NCBI RefSeq assembly: GCF_964656455.1
Contig: NC_135720.1
Span: forward strand, 57,500,598-57,564,597
Length of the DNA: 64,000 nucleotides
Source: Halichoerus grypus
Taxonomy: Eukaryota > Chordata > Mammalia > Carnivora > Phocidae
Direction: 5' to 3'
The notes below the pieces were generated by a model, which did no database searches, was not told the DNA's origin, and saw only the letters and a list, made by a program, of their open reading frames with translations. Shown piece by piece: positions 40,172-51,130 of this stretch (position 1 is its first letter; every line of letters begins with the position of its first letter). The position numbers were made by a program, and so were the translations under genes.

Positions 40172-40380
40172 TTTTTGTATGTATGTATTTATTTGACAGA
40201 GAGAGAGAGAGAGAGAGAGAAAATGAGCAGGGGTGGGCAGAAACAGAGGGAGAGAATCTTCAAGCAGGTTCCCTGCTAAGCATGCAGCCCAACACCGGGC
40301 TAGATCCCATGACCGTGAGATCATGACCTGAGCTGAAACCAAGAGCTGCGTGCCCAACTGACTGAGCCACCCAGGTGCCC
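40119..40380 (-). mobile_element. Carnivore tRNA-derived SINE with expanded TTTA tail
   Basis: The minus strand starts GGGGCACCTGGGTGGCTCAG. The tail on the plus strand is an expanded TTTA repeat (about 40134-40172) followed by a GA repeat. The 17-bp flanks CAACATTTAAAACTCTT (40102-40118) and CAACATTTGAAATTCTT (40381-40397) are the target duplication. Open frames on both strands come from the SINE. Confidence 0.95.
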
Positions 40381-42143
40381 CAACATTTGAAATTCTTAAA
40401 AGAGTCATCATTCTCACTTTTAGCCAGCACCTTTCCTAGGGTTTCTTAATTTTATTGGGAGATGAGGCAAACCTCCCAAAATACCTTAAAGATATGTATA
40501 ATATCTGTTTTGCTATAACCTTTATACATTAAAATATACCCAAAATGAATCTTTTATTTCTAAACAGTAAATAAATGGCCTCAGTTGGGTCCCAGGGACT
40601 TGAGGGAGAAGAGATGAACAGCCTTATTAACATCTCCATTCACTGACTGGACAAGCCTATTTGATTTAATATTCATGAATTTAATATGTATAAAGTAATT
40701 GTATTAATGACTATATGAATCCTTAATCTGAGGTACATTTTAATTACAAGGAGCACACTCTAACCTAGGGGCTTGAACTTGCCATTTTGTCCAACTGGAA
40801 CCCACTTTCCTTGCATATTTGGGTGTCAGCACTGTCCTAACCCCTTTTGAAAACAAACCAAGGTACAAAACCCTACTCTTTCAAGACCCATGCCCTATAA
40901 TCTTACTACCTAATCTCTCTTACTACAGTCTTCTATTCATTTCTGGGTATTGCCATCATTCTTAGAATATTGTAGGACCCAGATGTTTGTTTCTATCAGT
41001 GATGTACTAGCAAATGTTTAACAACTGGCGTCCTACAAAAGGGGAAAAGGCCCGGATTTGTAGTGTTTCCTGGTTTTTATAGTTTAAATATTCCTACTAT
41101 TGCCATTTTAAGCTATGGATATGACATCAACCAAACTATAAAATTCTTGACAAATTAATTCCTGCCAGTCAGTACAAGCCAGCTCCAGTACACCCCTCCT
41201 CGTCCTTCACTGAAAGTTTGAGTGACTTCACAGTTATTTGACAATCATTTCCAATGACTTACTTGGTAGAGCCTTCGCCACCCAAATCCATGGTCATATA
41301 GTTTATCAACACCTAAATTTTCTTTACTTTTAAAATCAATTACTCAAATATCCTACTCCATGATTATAAGCTCTTCCTTTCCTAAAGTGCTTATTCAATT
41401 TCTTTACTGTTTGCATTTTCCAAGCTCATTGGTGCTTCATGCCCATTAATGGCCTACATTCCAATTCATTAGTACTTTCTACTTCTTTATATTCCACTTT
41501 GTTCAAGTGAGTGCTCATGATCTGTAATTCCAAAATTAATGTTGCTAATATCCTAAACACAACAACCTCCCTCTTTTCTTTGGACCACCTAACCTAACCT
41601 CAATCTTGAATAAACCCAACTACTTCTAAGTTTGTATCAAAGTAGCACAGCATTGCTGGAATCTCAAACTTGGTCATGTCAACCCACACACCCACACTTT
41701 ATTAATCCACTGATAATGCTCTCTGTTACTCCCAAGCTGAAAAGATAATAATAACACAGGCTATAAATTCTAACAGGCAAAACTAGTCGTCTACATATTT
41801 TCTTCTTACTCCTTTCTAACAAACTTCTTTCTAACAGAATATACATTTCCTATCCTCTCATTCTTTGCAAGTTAGCCATGTGACCCAGTTTTGCCCAATG
41901 ATATATTCAGAAGTTGTTAATGGGACTCCTGGTGAATTCTTCTCAATAGGGACGATTCAATTGGCATGTTTCCCATGCCTTTCTAGACTAACTCTGTGTT
42001 CTCATAATACATTGAAGGCAACATTTGTAGATTTAATTATACATTCTACTTAATGATTATTTGGTTAATTTCTGTATTCTTCATGACTCTTACTGAGTTA
42101 TGGTGTCTAGGTATATCTTTACACCTATTACAAGTACTGACAG

Positions 42144-42196
42144 AAAGACATCCATAAATATGAGACTGAGGACCTTCAAAAGACATCCATAAATAT
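42144..42196 (+). repeat. Short direct repeat, 35-bp period
   Basis: AAAGACATCCATAAATAT occurs exactly at 42144-42161 and 42179-42196. Confidence 0.9.
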
Positions 42197-42534
42197 TTGA
42201 AAGAATGAATGGAATGCACTAATGAAATGATAGACAATTTGCTATAAAACTCATTAAAAATGCATCCTAAGGAAAAATTAGATAATACAATATTATTAAT
42301 TTTAAAATTTAATTTTATAAATTCTAAAAGTTATTAACTATACACAAAGGTATTATAGAATAGCTGAAGAAAATATGCAGATCAATGGTGAGAATTTATT
42401 AAATCTCATTTTCATGCAGAAAAATTTAAATAATAGGCTAATTACCATTAGAATCCATTAAAGGAAGACGGGTCAATATTGCTACTGATAATATATACAC
42501 CATATATTCTTAGCTGCTTTCCTTAAAACTTAAT

Positions 42535-42700
42535 TGTGAACTCATACACAAAATGCTATGCTAAGCATTTTAAGAACATGATGTTATTTAAATTCTCATA
42601 TCCCTGTGAGATAGGATTTGTGATATCCATCACAAAAATGAGCAAAGTAAGATGAGGGTAATAAAACACCTAGTCCAAGCAAGGTTCAAGGTAGATTCTT
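42535..42700 (-). repeat. MIR SINE remnant
   Basis: ATGCTAAGCATTTTAAGAAC, CTCATATCCCTGTGAGATAG and AAAAATGAGCAAAGTAAG follow the reverse complement of MIR. Confidence 0.65.
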
Positions 42701-43144
42701 AACTTATATGCTAAAGTAAGTTGCTGTGAGTTACAACAGTAGGCACAATTTTGCTGAAATTGCTTTTCTGTATTTAGTCTTTGGTATTATTTAAGGCAGT
42801 GATTTAGAGATAGGCCAAAATATACTTTCCAAAATAACTACTATAAGATGAAGTAAAATAGATACAAGACAATAGATTCAACAGTAAGATTAGAAAGAAA
42901 CACCTTAAATACTTATGCTGAAGAATAAAAGATGTAATGAAATGCAGAGAAATACCAAAGGAAAAAATCCAATAGAAATACCAAAAACAAAAACAAAACC
43001 CAGAATTATATGCATAGTACAACTGAGTTGATAGCTTTTAAAAACCATCCTCTGAAGTTAATTCCAAAAATGATAATTCCTAGTATGTGTTAAGTGATTC
43101 CTAAGTAAAGCTAAATTTAATCTTTAGAGCATGGTAAGAATAGT

Positions 43145-43185
43145 TTGGGTGTGTGAGTGGGTGTGTGAGTGTGTGCGTGATATGT
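43145..43185. repeat. GT-rich low-complexity stretch
   Basis: Imperfect GTGTGA/GTGGGT units, about 40 bases. Confidence 0.8.
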
Positions 43186-44083
43186 TGACAACCTGTTCAA
43201 CTCCCTTTATATGCCCTGTGCAGGATTAAACCCACTGGAGAGTGCATGAAGACTATTTTAAGAAGCTAGAGCCTAAAATTGATCCAATCCCAGGCCAACT
43301 TATAAGAAACATGAGAAAATATCTACCTTGTGCCAGCATGGGATTTCTCCCAGGCAGCAATGCCAATGAGAACAGGTGAGGCAAAGTGGATATACAATTA
43401 TATGGTTTATCACTTTGCACTGGTATCCACCAAAGACAGTAAGAGAAACAATTTGTATGCATTCTACTCTTAACAATTTTGTATTTAACTAAAATTCCTT
43501 TCCTCATGACTTCATCTTTTCTTTTAACACAAACTAGACTACTGGAATCTTCTTGCTCCCGTCTGCACCATAGAGTGAAGATAGCTAGGTCATATGTGGC
43601 TATGCCCCTAATTAGCATTCACTTCCTATCATCCAATAATCATTACAATTTGGTAAACACTTTTGTGTTGCCTTTTATGTACCTCCTCAGTCATATTGGC
43701 AATTAATTTTGCTTCTTCTTCTATCCAGGTATTCAATTTGGTATATACTTATTTAAAAAAAAATAACTTTCCATCTCTGAGTTAGAATCCCATACCTGAA
43801 TGACTATAGGTCTGATTCCATTTTGTTCCTATTTGCAAAAACTTAAGCTTTCTTTTCGGTCAGTAGATTCCATAATAGGGATTTCTATGCCAGAACTCTC
43901 TTTTTCCACACCACAGTCATTAAAGAAGAGTAAACCAAACCAAACTTTTTATACCAGTACCTATGTTGTTTTCCAAATAGGTCCAAACTTGAACTTATTT
44001 GATCACAGATAACCTTCTATGTAATGCATTGAACTTTCAACTTCTCTTCCAGATGGAGTGTCTGCACATTTAGAATGAATTAT

Positions 44084-44099
44084 AAAAGTACAAGATACA
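44084..44099 (+). repeat. Left target-site duplication of the long L1
   Basis: AAAAGTACAAGATACA here and at 50470-50485 are identical, fixing both ends of the L1 insertion. Confidence 0.95.
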
Positions 44100-44885
44100 G
44101 ACTTGGGAAAAGATTGTGGAGGAGTAGGGGACCCTATTCCAACCAGTCCCCTGAATTGAGCTGGATATCCACAAGACCACTCTGAACACCCACAAAATCA
44201 GCCTGAGATGTAAGAAGATATATCTGGATCTCTACAAACAGAATATCGCAGGCGGTTGGTTTTGAGGTATGAAACGGGGAGCTGTGATTCCGTGGACAGA
44301 TATCGGAAGATAAAGGGAAGGGGGAGGGAGCCTTCGGGATCCTGCACTGCCAGTTAACGAAAGCCTCCCACACTAGGGACAGGGCACAGACTCTCAGACC
44401 AGTAGTGGTGGGGAAAGGACTTTAGGGCAGCCCCTGGACTGAAACCTGGAGTGGCAGGGCCATGCATGCTAACTGGGGATGGCTGGGGTTTTAGAAGCTC
44501 AAAGGGCAGAGACATTCCCTGACCTGGAGGTGAGGACTGGGAGTGCTGCTGAGGGGTGCACAACCCAGGATGCTGCAATTTTTCACAACCTAGACAGAAA
44601 TGGAGATAGTGTGGCCTGGAGAGTTCACTGAAGAACAGAATGTGATCTCTCTGTTCTGAGGCAGAGGGTTGGAAAGGGTCTCTTCTGCTCTGACTCTTGG
44701 AAGAGATGGGAAAGCCACCAGGGAAAGCCGCCAGAGAACAAAAGCCCCCCAAAACTGATTTTCACTGAGCCCATCCCCCCCCAAAGGGGGCAGGACAACT
44801 CTGCCCAAACAGGGCTACCTGAGTAACAGCACGGCAGGCCCCTCCCCCAAAAGACAGGCTGAAGAACAAGAGGCCAACAACCCTA
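44100..44885 (+). promoter_or_regulatory. L1 5' UTR (internal promoter region)
   Basis: About 785 bases, more GC-rich than the intron around it, begin GACTTGGGAAAAGATTGTGG directly after the target duplication. In L1 this region drives transcription. It runs into ORF1 coiled-coil codons near 44886 with no ORF1 start in between, which suggests the 3' part of the UTR and the ORF1 start were deleted. The minus-strand open frames here (44134-45012) are not genes. Confidence 0.75.
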
Positions 44886-45504
44886 AGGTCCGAATTAGTG
44901 ATCTAGAAGACCAATTGATAGAAAAGAAGGGAAAAGGGGAGGCTTGGGAGAAACAGCTCAAAATCCATGAAAACAGAATTAGAGAAATAAGTGATGCCAT
45001 GAAACGTTCCAATGTCAGAATTACTCGGATCCCTGAGGGGGTGGAGAGAGAGAGAGACTAGAAGATATATTTGAGCAAATTGTAGCTGAAAACTTCCCTA
45101 ACCTGGGGACTGAAACAAACATTCGTGTCCTAGAGGTAGAGAGGACCCCTCCCAAGATCAAGGAAAACAGACCAATGCCCCAGCTTGTGACAGTAAAACT
45201 TGCAAATCTTAGAACCAAGGAAACCATCTTAAGGGCAGTTAGGGGGAAGAGATTCCTTACGTACAGAGGGAGGAACATCAGAATAACGTCAGACTTATCT
45301 GCAGAGACCTGGCAAGCTAGAAAGGGCTTGCAAGACATATTCAGGGTACTAAATGAGAAGAAAATGCAGCCAAGAATGCTTTATCTGGCAAGGCTGTCAT
45401 TTAGAATGTATGGAGAGATGCAGAGCTTCCAAGACAGGCAGAAACTGAAAGAATATATGACCACTAAACTGGCCCTGCAAGAAATATTAAGGGGGGTTCT
45501 ATAA
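44886..45504 (+). pseudogene. L1 ORF1 remnant (RNA-binding chaperone), N-terminus missing
   Basis: The translation begins inside the coiled coil (ISDLEDQLIEKK) and continues through the RNA-recognition and C-terminal domains (QPRMLYLARLSFRMYGEMQS near 45370-45420) to a stop at 45502-45504. The frame changes in a GA-dinucleotide stretch at about 45043-45058, where slippage by one or two bases is likely. Intact L1 ORF1 proteins are about 300-340 residues; only about 205 codons remain. No start codon is available for the full domain set. Confidence 0.85.
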
Positions 45505-45581
45505 AAGGAGAAAGACCCCAAGAGTGATATAGAACAGAAATTTATGGAGACAATCTATAGAAACAAGGACTTCACAGGCAA

Positions 45582-46444
45582 CATGATGACAATAAATTCA
45601 TATCTTTTGATAATCACTCTCAACGTGAATGGTCTAAATGCTCCCATAAAATGGCACAGGGTTGCAGATTGGATAAAAAGACAGGACCCATCCATATGCT
45701 GTCTACAAGAGAATTAATTTTAACCTAAAGATACATCCACACTGAAAGTGAAGGGATGGAGATCCATCTTCCATGCCAGCGGACCTCAAAAGAAAGCTGG
45801 GGTAGCAATTCTTGTATCAGACAAATTAGATTTTAAACTAAAGTCTGTAGTTAGAGACACAGAAGGACACTATATCATTCTTAAAGGGTCTATCCAACAA
45901 GAAGATCTAACAATTGTAAATATCTATGCCCCCAACATGGGAGCAACCAATTACATAAATAAACTGTTAACCAAAATAGAGTCATATTGATAATATGTTA
46001 ATTATAGGAGACCTCAATACTCCATTCTCAGCAAAAGACAGATCATCTAAGCAGAAAATCAACAAAGAAACAAGAGCTTTGAATGACACACTGGACCAGA
46101 TGGACCTCATAGATATATAGAGAATATTCTACCCTAAAACAACAGAATACTCATTCTTCTCGAGCGCACATGGAACTTTCTCCAGAATAGACCACATACT
46201 GGATCACAAATCAGGTCTCAACCCATACCAAAAGATTGAGGTTATTCTCTGCATATTCTCAGACCATAATGCTTTAAAGCTGGAACTCAAATCACAAGAA
46301 AAATTTTGGAAGAAATTCAAACACTTGGAAGCTAAAGACGACTCTGCTCAAGAATGTTTGGGTCAATCAGGAAATCAAAGAAGAACTTAATTCATGGAAA
46401 CCAATGAGAATGGAAACACATCAGTCCAAAACCTATGGGATACT
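45582..46444 (+). pseudogene. L1 ORF2 endonuclease domain remnant
   Basis: ORF2 probably starts at the ATGATGACAATAAAT of 45582. The NVNGLNAP motif and CCLQE of the AP-type endonuclease are visible, followed directly by in-frame stops near 45716-45722. KKAGVAILVSDK and LTIVNIYAPNMGA follow in the same frame. Further stops and a shift occur after 45988. The segment ends where the SINE at 46445 begins. Confidence 0.85.
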
Positions 46445-46633
46445 GGGGCGCCTGGGTGGCTCAGTCATTAAGCGTCTGCCTTTGGCTCAGGTCATGATCC
46501 CAGGGTCCTGTGATCGAGCCCGCATGTGGCTCCCTGCTCACCGGGAAGCCTGCTTCTCCCTCTCCCACTCCCCTTGCTTGTGCTCCCTCACTGTGTCTCT
46601 CTCTGTCAAATAAATAAAATATTAAAAAAAAAA
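46445..46633 (+). mobile_element. Carnivore tRNA-derived SINE nested in L1 ORF2
   Basis: A full copy starting GGGGCGCCTGGGTGGCTCAG. AAAACCTATGGGATACT occurs on both sides (46428-46444 and 46634-46650), a perfect 17-bp duplication of L1 sequence. Confidence 0.97.
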
Positions 46634-47012
46634 AAAACCTATGGGATACTGCAAAGGTGGTCCTAAAGGGGACACACATAGCCATCCAAGCCTCACTCAA
46701 AAAAATAGAAAAATGTTGAATTCACCAACTAACTTTCCACCTTAAAGAACTGGAGAAAAAGCAACAAACGATGCCTAAGCCATGCATTAGAAGAGAAATA
46801 ATTAATATTAGAGCAGATATCAATGAATTAGAAACCAGAAACACAGTAGATCAGATCAACAAAACTAGAAGCTGGTTCTTTGAAAGAATTAATAAGATCG
46901 ATAAACCACTGGCCAGACTTATCCAAAAGAAAAGAGAAAGGACCCAAATTAATAAAATTATGAATGAAAGGGGAGAGATAATGACTAACACCAAGGAAAT
47001 AGAAACAATTAT
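46634..47012 (+). pseudogene. L1 ORF2 remnant, linker before the reverse transcriptase
   Basis: The frame MPKPCIRREIINIRADINEL to KEIETII is typical of the region between endonuclease and reverse transcriptase. It ends abruptly where an L1 3' end begins. Confidence 0.85.
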
Positions 47013-47363
47013 AAGTGAAATAAGTCAAACAGAGAAAGTCAATTATCATATGGTTTCAATTATTTGTGGAACATAAGGAATAGCATGGAGGACATTAGGA
47101 GAAGGAAGGGAAAAATGAAGGGGGGTAAATCAGAGGGAGAGATGAACCATGAGAGACTATGGACTCTGAGAAACAAACTGAGGGTGTTAGAGGGGAGGGG
47201 GGTGAGGGGATGGGCTATCCTGGCGATGGGTATTAAGGAGGACATGTACTGAATGGAGCACTGGATGTTATACGAAAACAATGAAGCGTGGATCACTACA
47301 TCAAAAACTAATGATGTATTGTATGGTGACTAACATAACATAATAAAATAAAATTTAAAAAAA
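47013..47363 (+). mobile_element. L1 3'-end fragment nested in L1 ORF2
   Basis: This stretch repeats the last ORF2 codons (EKVNYHMVSIICGT and stop), the G-rich 3' UTR and the A-rich end, and is highly similar to 50130-50469. After it ORF2 resumes (TAAATTATTGTCAACAACTA). The expected flanking duplication is at best 6 bp (AATTAT). The left joint shares only AAG with the inserted end. Confidence 0.85.
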
Positions 47364-48118
47364 TAAATTATTGTCAACAACTATATGCCAATAAATTAAG
47401 CAACCTCGAAGAAATGAATGCCTTCTTGGAAACCTATAAATTGCCAAAACTGAAACAGGAAGAAATGGACAACCTGAATAGGCCAATAACCAGTAATGAG
47501 ATTGAAGCAATGATCAAAAACCTCCCAAAAAACAAGAGTCCAGGGCCTGATGGATTCCCTGGGGAATTCTACCAAACATTCAAAGAAGAAATAATACCTA
47601 TTCTACTGAAGCTGTTTCAAAAAATAGAAACAGAAGGAAAACTTCCAAACTCATTCTATGAGGCCAGCATTACCTTAATCCCCAAACCAGGCAAAGACCC
47701 CATCAAAAAGGAGAATTTCAGACCGATATCCCTGATGAATATGGTTTCCAAAATCCTCAACAAAATCCTAGCTAATAGGATCCAACAATACATTAAAAGG
47801 ATCATCCACCACGACCAAGTGGGATTTATCCCCGGGATGCAAGGGTGGTTCAACATTTGCAAATCAATCAATGTGATAGAACACATTAATAAGAGGAGAG
47901 AGAAGAGCCATATGGTCCTCTCGATGCAGAAAAAGCATTTGACAAAATACAGCATCCTTTCCTGATTAAAACTCTTTAGAGCATAGGGATAGAGGGAATA
48001 TTCCTCAATTTCATAAAATCCATCTATGAAAAACCCACAGGGAATATCATCCTCAATGCGGAAAAGCTGAGAGCCTTTCCCTTAAGATCAGGAAAACGAC
48101 AAGGATGCCCACTCTCAC
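47364..48118 (+). pseudogene. L1 ORF2 reverse transcriptase remnant, first part
   Basis: A long open frame (47414-47965) covers fingers and palm: [19 protein letters not shown], then [13 protein letters not shown] and FRPISLMNM. Near 47920 a small deletion shifts the frame exactly at the first catalytic aspartate motif. The palm continues in another frame to about 48118 ([10 protein letters not shown]). Non-functional. Confidence 0.9.
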
Positions 48119-48155
48119 CAGTAAATGTGTGTGATGTGTGTATGTTATTTAATCA
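48119..48155 (+). repeat. 37-bp segment copied from unique DNA at 50736-50772
   Basis: A 37-base word starting CAGTAAATGTGTGTGATGTG is identical here and at 50736-50772. At this place it interrupts ORF2 between CACTCTCAC and AATAGTACTAGAAGTCC. Its last 10 bases (GTTATTTAAT) resemble the L1 sequence expected at this spot. Confidence 0.9.
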
Positions 48156-49332
48156 TAAATTACTAATTTAATAGTACTAGAAGTCCTAGCAACAGCAATG
48201 AGGGAACAAAAAGAAATAAAAGGTATTCAAATTGGCAAAGAATAAGTCAAACTCCTTCTTTTTGTTGATGACATGATACTTTATGTGGAAAGTCCGAAAG
48301 ACTCCACCCCCAAATTACTAGAACTCATACAGCAATTCAGTAATGTAGAAGGATAGAAAATCAATGCACAGAAATCAGTTGCTTTCTTATACACGAAAAA
48401 TGCAACTGTAGAAAGAGAAATTAGAAAATCGATTCCATTTACAATAGCACCAAAATCATAAGATACCTTGGAATAAACCTAACCAAAGGGGTAAAAGATC
48501 TATACTCCAGGAACTACAGAACATTCATGAAAGAAATTGAAGAAGACACAAAAAGATGGAAAAACATTCCATGATCATGGGTTGGAAGAATAAACATTGT
48601 AAAAATGTCTATGCTCTTCAGAGCAATCTATACCTTCAACGCCATCCTGATCAAAATTCCAATGACATTTTTCAAAGTGCTGGAACAAACAATCCTAAAA
48701 TTTGTATGGAATCAGAAAAGACCCTGAATCACCAAGGAAATGTTGAAAAAGAAAAAGCTGGGGGTATCATGCTGCCTGATTTCAAGCTATATTACAAAGC
48801 CATGATCACCAAGACAGCATGGTACTTCACAAAAACAGACATATAGACCAATGGAACAGAATAGAGAGCCCAGATATGGACCCTCAACTCTATGGTCAAA
48901 TAATCTTTGACAAAGCAGGAAAAAACATGCAATATGAAAAAAGACAGTCTCTTCAATAAATGGTGCTGGGAAAATTGGACAGCCACATGCAGAAGAATGA
49001 AACTCGACCATTCCCTAACACCATTCACAAAGATAAACTCAAAATGGATGAAAGACCTCAATGTGAGAAAGGAATCCATCAAAATCCTAGAGGAGAACAT
49101 AGGCAGTAACCTCTTTGACATCGGCCACAGCAACTTCTTTCAAGATACATCTCCAAAAGCTAGTGAAACAAAAGCAAAAATGAACTTTTGGGACTTCATC
49201 AAGATAAAGCTTCTGCACAGCAAAGGAAACGGTCAACAAAACAAAGAGGCAACCCACAGAATGAGAGAAGATATTTGCAAATGACACTACAAGGGGCTGA
49301 TATCCAAGATCGATAAAGAACTTCTCAAACTC
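48156..49332 (+). pseudogene. L1 ORF2 reverse transcriptase remnant, second part
   Basis: The FVDDMILY form of the catalytic FADD box is at 48261-48284, just after an in-frame TAA. Then come thumb and downstream regions ([33 protein letters not shown]) with several frame breaks. It ends at the SINE at 49333. Confidence 0.9.
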
Positions 49333-49528
49333 GGGCGCCTGGGTGGCTCAGTTGGTTAAGCGACTGCCTTCGGCTCAGGTCATGATCCTGGAGTCCCAGG
49401 ATCGAGTCCCACATCGGGCTCCCTGCTCAGCAGGGGGTCTGCATCTCCCTCTGCCCTCTTCCCTCTCATGCTGTCTCTCATTCTTTCTCTCTCAAATAAA
49501 TAAATAAAATCTTTATAAAAAAAAAAAA
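49333..49528 (+). mobile_element. Carnivore tRNA-derived SINE nested in L1 ORF2
   Basis: A full copy. AAAGAACTTCTCAAACTC occurs exactly at 49315-49332 and 49529-49546, an 18-bp duplication of L1 sequence. Confidence 0.97.
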
Positions 49529-50193
49529 AAAGAACTTCTCAAACTCAACACTCAAAAAACAAATAATCAAGTCAAAAATGGGCAGAAGACATGAAAAGAC
49601 ACTTCTCAAAAGAAGACATACAAATGGCTAGCAGATACATGAAAAAATGTTCATCATCATTAGCCATCAGGGAAATTCAAATCAAAACCACACTGAGATA
49701 CCACCTTACACCAGTTAGAATGGCAAAAATTGACAGGGCAAGAAACAACGAACGTTGGAGAGGTTGTGGAGAAAGGGGAACCCTCTTACACTGTTGGAGG
49801 GAATGCAAGTTGGTACAGCCACTTTGGAAAACAGTGTAGAGGTGCCTCAAAAAAATAGAAATAGAGCTACCCTATGACCCAGCAATTGCACTCCTGGGTA
49901 TTTACCACAAAGACACAGATGCAGTGAAAAGAAAGGCCATATGCACCCCAATGTTCATAGCAGCAATGTCCACAATAGCCAAACTGTGGAAAGAGCCGAG
50001 ATGCCCTTCAGCAGATGAATGGATAAAGAAGATGTGGTCCATATATACACTGGAATATTACTCAGCCATCAGAAAGGATGAATGCCCAACTTTTACATCA
50101 ACATGGATGGGACTGGAGGAGATTATGTTAAGTGAAATAAGTCAAGCAGAGAAAGTCAATTATCATATGGTTTCAATTATTTGTGGAACATAA
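49529..50193 (+). pseudogene. L1 ORF2 C-terminal remnant
   Basis: The cysteine-rich end of ORF2 is seen in 49591-49839 ([18 protein letters not shown]). The last 89 codons (49924-50193) are open to a stop after IICGT. One shift separates the two. Confidence 0.9.
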
Positions 50194-50469
50194 GGAATAG
50201 AATGGAGGACATTAGGAGAAGGAAGGGAAAAATGAAGGGGGGGAATAACCATAAGAGACTATGGACTCCAAGAAACAAACTGAGGGTTTTAGAGGGGAGG
50301 GGGGTTAGGAGGATTGGTTAGCCTGGTGATAGGTATTAAGGAGGGCACGTATTGCATGGAGCATTTGGTGTTAGATGACAACAATGAATCATGGAACACT
50401 ACATCAAAAACAAATGATGTACTGTATGGTGACTAACATAATATAATAAAATTAAGTTAAATTTTTTTA
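50194..50469 (+). other. L1 3' UTR and tail
   Basis: A G-rich block (GAGGGGAGGGGGGTTAGG near 50293) precedes the conserved CATCAAAAACAAATGATG and an A-rich end (AATAAAATTAAGTTAAATT). The 3' end leads directly into the target duplication. Confidence 0.9.
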
Positions 50470-50485
50470 AAAAGTACAAGATACA
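50470..50485 (+). repeat. Right target-site duplication of the long L1
   Basis: AAAAGTACAAGATACA, identical to 44084-44099. Confidence 0.95.
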
Positions 50486-50512
50486 ATAGTATTAAACAAA
50501 ACCCATAAAACA

Positions 50513-50693
50513 GGGGCACCTCGGTGGCTCAGTTGGTTAAGTGTCTGCCTTTGGTTCAGGTCATGATCTCAGGGTCCTAGGACCAAGTCCAGCATAGGAC
50601 TCCCTATTCAGTGGGAGTCTGCTTGTCCCTCTGCCCCTCCACCTGCTTGTGCTCTCTCTCTCTCTAATAAATAATAAATAAATATTAAAATAA
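50513..50693 (+). mobile_element. Carnivore tRNA-derived SINE
   Basis: A full, slightly diverged copy (GGGGCACCTCGGTGGCTCAG). AAAACCCATAAAACA is duplicated exactly at 50498-50512 and 50694-50708. It lies only 27 bases after the L1 target duplication. Confidence 0.95.
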
Positions 50694-50735
50694 AAAACCC
50701 ATAAAACAAATAAGCAAGGCTTCCAAAGTATGGTT

Positions 50736-50772
50736 CAGTAAATGTGTGTGATGTGTGTATGTTATTTAATCA
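50736..50772 (+). repeat. Probable source copy of the 37-bp segment in L1
   Basis: Identical to 48119-48155. It is embedded in sequence with no repeat signature, outside the L1 duplication, so it is the likelier origin. Confidence 0.85.
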
Positions 50773-51039
50773 GCCAATTTTATCAAATTTTGGAAAGAAA
50801 AATCCATAACTGAAAAATCTGTCTTCCCTCTAATTCATTAACAAAGTACATAAGGCTTTTTATCATACTTTAATGGACTTTATTTTGAAATGTTACCTAG
50901 CTAAGTGATAAGTGATTTGTCAAATTATAACCAAAACAAAAATATTAAAAGGAAAAGGAAAAGAGATTAATTTTACAAATTAGAGAGGAGAATTATTCTC
51001 TCTTTCTTTCTTTCTCTTTCTCCTCAACCTCACAACAAT

Positions 51040-51130
51040 ACAATAAGGATATTATTTAACTCCAATCAAAGCTGAGAAAACTGACTTGTCAAAGATCACA
51101 TCATAAGAGGTGGAACCAAAGGAGAATTAT
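51040..51130 (-). repeat. MIR SINE remnant
   Basis: AAGCTGAGAAAACTGACTTG, TCAAAGATCACATCATAAG and GGTGGAACC match part of reverse-complement MIR. Confidence 0.5.

Larger units (their letters stand above)
44100..50469 (+). mobile_element. Long carnivore L1 retrotransposon with its 5' end, antisense to GRIK2
   Basis: The order is 5' UTR, ORF1 remnant, ORF2 remnant, 3' UTR, A-rich end, bounded by a perfect 16-bp duplication. The span is 6370 bp, including two SINEs (46445-46633, 49333-49528), about 350 bp of a second L1 end (47013-47363) and a 37-bp copied segment (48119-48155). Removing these leaves about 5.6 kb, so it began close to full length. Both ORFs carry stops and frameshifts, so it cannot move by itself. 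The preserved duplication and ordered structure suggest carnivore-era rather than ancient age. Confidence 0.95.

Noticed and set aside
44134..45338. Chain of minus-strand open frames opposite the L1 5' UTR and ORF1
   Set aside because: They are antisense shadows. Primate L1 has an antisense frame (ORF0) in its 5' UTR, but nothing here resembles it.
47414..47965. 183-codon open frame as a possible working reverse transcriptase
   Set aside because: It is only a part of L1 ORF2, cut by a frameshift at the catalytic motif and by insertions on both sides.
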